Below are positions 61,091-64,000 of a stretch of DNA of 64,000 bases, piece after piece (position 1 is the first letter of the stretch; each line of letters starts with the position of its first letter). The notes beneath the pieces are model-generated. The model searched no databases. It worked only from the letters and a program-made list of their open reading frames with translations, and was not told where the DNA came from. A program made the translations under genes and the position numbers. Source of the stretch: Sympetrum striolatum (Eukaryota; Arthropoda; Insecta; Odonata; Libellulidae); the NCBI GenBank assembly GCA_947579665.1, contig OX388347.1, forward strand, positions 21,940,562 through 22,004,561, read 5' to 3'.

Positions 61091-63359
61091 GCTTTGAACA
61101 ACAGGTCGATCAAGATCGATCCACCGATCGATATGTGGAAGTATATTTAGCAGCTGACGGTAACTGGTCTTGGAAAAGCTTTCGAACTTGGCACTGATAC
61201 TGTCTGCGAAAGGTATTTATGTTAGATAAATGCATGCATGCGAAATAATCAAGGTACTCCTTTAAGAAGTTAGATTTGTCTAATATACTGAAAAATATTG
61301 TACCCTTATGTAAATAAATGGGGTATTTAATATACTCAACCGAAATTTGTTATCCTTTCGTAATTCTCGCACCTAAGAAATATCGTAGCGCCATTACTTG
61401 CATCTCCCTTCATTTTTCAAACTTATTATGTCTCTTTATCCCAGGGTAACCTTCGGCATATTCAAGCAACTTTTTCTCGGTATTTCTTTCTCCTTAATTT
61501 TAACTATACGTAAATTAACTTTATCCCTAAGCTTGTGTTTACAATATCCTAATGCCTAAACAAATGTATAAAACCAAGCTCGTTTTGGTTGCATAGAAGA
61601 CTTAATTAACGCTGACGTAAAGAATTTATCTTTAGGATATCATTTAGATCTGAGCTTTTCGAAATAGTCACGAAATTAGACTGCAACAAACTGATCACGC
61701 ACCATTCAATCTCACGATTTTCTAGTTAACATTTATCAGAGATAATCGTGAGGAAAGGATTAAAGGTACTTTGCACATAAAGGCGTGCACCCAGGAAAAA
61801 TCCCAAGGAAAAACGAACTTGAATAAAGTCTGACGGGGCCAGGAAAAAACAGTAATTCTAAAACACTCAGAAACATGAGACAATCGCAGTCTGAGAAATA
61901 AAGGACATGATTAAGGAGGTGGATAGGTACAGAATGTATCTGTATGGAGTACTAATTCTTAAAATTGTATTGCATAGAGTCACATGCAATTATCATTTGA
62001 CAAAATCTTGTGTTACACAATGGCTAATTTGATATTCGATATTTTGCTACACTCTATAATTATATTATTATAATTTGTTACATTCGATAGACTAACCAGA
62101 TATAAAAATATTTGCACCTTGCTAATCAATGATTTCATAGGTTTTCCCAAGAAATATTTTGCGCAGTTCGTAGAGAACCATTTTGGAATTCTAAGTTTCA
62201 TCCTTTATATTAGGCTTTGGTTTGTTGATTTCGGTTATTCCTTCAGTTCCTTTGGTTATATGCCGTGCCAGAAAAACCTAAATCAAGCAGATTCAAGAAA
62301 CTCGTATTTCCCTCGGTTTTTGCGTGTTTTAAAATTCGCAAAGGAATTTTTCATTCCGAAAGAAAAGAATGAAAGTTTGAATTGGTTTTGCGTTTTAATT
62401 TTTTGAGTTCTCACTTCCTCACGTAAGATTTCTTGGGAAAAAAACCCCATCAAATATTACTGTGATACTAAAATATTCATGCAAATTCTTGTGAAGTATA
62501 TTTTTTGCTAAACTTAAATTATTTTTCATTCTATGTAGAAAGTCTTTCTTAGAATGGAAGTGGATGTTTCTCAGGTTTTGGTGACGATCCTCTTTATTTT
62601 TGAATAAATAACAATATTGACGCAGTAGCAAATTTAAATATTCTGCATAGTAAGGTCAAATTCGTGCAATAATTTTTGTCAACGTGGTTGTGAAGAGGTT
62701 GAAACTTAAGTCAGCCTAAGCCTCCATTTCCATTGATTAACTTGAGCACAGACCAGAATAATTAAAAAAAGAAAAGCGAACTTAGTCTACTTTTATTGCA
62801 GTTGGTAAAATAACACACACTCCGCTGTCTAAATAGTCGCTAGGTCTAATGTACAGAAGCCAATAGTACAGTATGACTAATTCTTCGTATTTTTAAAAAC
62901 TTCGAAAGATTTTTAAGGAAAGATTTATTATAAAGACGCACGATTTTTCAGTCATTCCAGCAATGATAACTCATGGGAATATATAAATACGTATTGGCTA
63001 TTAATATGATACAGGAATTTTCTTAGAGAAATTTCAATTTTTATGATATGCCGGTAGTTTTCTTGCAACTTGACCTTATGTAGACAGCTTTGCTGACAGT
63101 CATACCAGTTGCCTGAATGAAAGTTATGAATTGTAACCCATTAAGCAAAGTATACGATTTTGGTGCCATCTAATGTGTAGAATCAAATCCCTTTCGTAAT
63201 ACATCCTTGTAAAGAAGACAACAAGTACTGAAAAATATTCGAAAAGAAGATAGCCGTTAACTCTCTCTCGTATAAATGCAATAAAATAAGCTGTATTCAC
63301 ATATAAATTCTAAATCCTTTTATGATAATAACATCCATGGGAACTATTACATCCTAGTA
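61091..63359. other. AT-rich DNA, no gene recognised
   Basis: A 95-codon frame (62,119-62,406, plus) is rich in Phe and Leu and is explained by composition. No other feature was found. Confidence 0.5.
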
Positions 63360-63600
63360 GGAGGAACAATCGCTTCGTTTCCCCCAATGGGTCAAGATGA
63401 TAAAGATTTGAAGCTACCCAGGATGGTGGTTAGTTGCCATTGGTGGCCTACAATGGACCCGTTACCTTGCGGCGAATGCAAAGAAGATGGCATGAGAGTG
63501 GGTTATGTGACATCGCACCACCCACGGCTGATGTCGCTGGGACTTCTTTCACGCCATCGATTGGGTTTTGAAGAAATTTGGAATTCGATATAATATTATG
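63360..63600 (+). other. GC-richer segment with a 68-codon open frame
   Basis: The frame 63,387-63,593 stands out from AT-rich flanks. It has Trp, Cys and His residues (CHWWP, CGEC) and ends with TAA. I recognise no family. No splice signals or paralogue could be assigned in the window. It may be a fragment of a processed pseudogene or of an unrecognised transposon, or a chance frame. Confidence 0.3.
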
Positions 63601-64000
63601 TGATCATATAGAATAATCAATCATGAAAATGTTTTAGCTTCTCGATAATTTCATCTCATTGATAATTTTCAGCTCTTTAGCTCAACGGAAAAGAAGGAAA
63701 CATTTTTAAGGTTTTTTTAAGTGAATCCATAATCTACTCAAAATGGAGATACTTCGCTATTTTATTAATGCCCTCGATTTTGACGTGTTTTAGAATCGTT
63801 ATCATAGATTACCTGCGGGGATAAAGTAATATTTTAGTGTATAGTTACTTTTAAATAAGAATAGGGACTTTGCATGTTTTTTTTCGTAATGTACAAAATA
63901 AAACATTCATAAATCGAAATTTAATCCAGCGAGATAGCATTTCCGCCATTTTAAAGAATGCTTGACACTCGTTGAGAAAAAGTTGCGGTTATAAAAGAGA
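63601..64000. other. AT-rich DNA, no gene recognised
   Basis: No supported feature up to the end of the window. Confidence 0.55.

Overview
This is AT-rich, repeat-laden nuclear DNA from an animal, most likely an arthropod and probably an insect with a large genome. The reasons are a CR1/L2-like non-LTR retrotransposon (LINE), tRNA-derived SINE-like repeats, several fold-back elements, long stretches without genes, and no bacterial gene organisation. I cannot name the species. Apart from one weak candidate exon (minus strand, 7,884-8,222), I see no host gene, tRNA, rRNA or CRISPR array. The window reads as intergenic or long-intron sequence.

Layout. From 1 to 12 kb there is a decayed LINE 3' fragment (3.3-4.2 kb), a structured-RNA-like repeat (6.2 kb), a reversed partial copy of a repeat family that dominates 30-43 kb (6.7-7.05 kb), the candidate membrane-protein exon (7.9-8.2 kb) and a fold-back element with a 6-bp target duplication (10.48-10.64 kb). 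From 12.5 to 30 kb there is a tRNA-like inverted pair with a LINE fragment nested in it (12.55-12.84 kb), a second fold-back (12.86 kb), an insertion bounded by perfect 17-bp repeats (15.0 kb), retroposon 3' ends with (TTA)n, (TAA)n and (TATC)n tails (22.6-26.1 kb) and a spacerless palindrome (29.3 kb). From 30.6 to 43.5 kb there are five same-orientation copies of a non-autonomous element with subterminal inverted repeats, a simple-repeat block and 178-bp internal tandem units. From 45 to 64 kb there is a tandem array with tRNA-like B-box motifs (45.0-45.7 kb), a young LINE fragment (46.1-46.4 kb), another fold-back (47.5 kb), the most complete LINE (56.9-59.9 kb) and a tRNA-like head-to-head pair (60.04-60.23 kb).

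Between the repeats, islands a few hundred bases long stand out by higher CpG content and purine/pyrimidine strand bias (for example 13.3-14.1, 18.4-19.2, 21.7-22.2, 32.8-33.6, 51.8-52.6 and 60.4-61.1 kb). They may be regulatory DNA or ancient exons, but I recognise no protein in them.

The parts that work together are the LINE copies and their likely dependents. The LINE encodes endonuclease and reverse transcriptase and ends in a conserved GAAA-capped hairpin followed by hexamer repeats. A nearly identical truncated copy at 46 kb shows recent activity. The tRNA-like and structured-RNA repeats could be passengers of LINE machinery. The 30-43 kb family looks instead like a Helitron/Helentron-related non-autonomous element.
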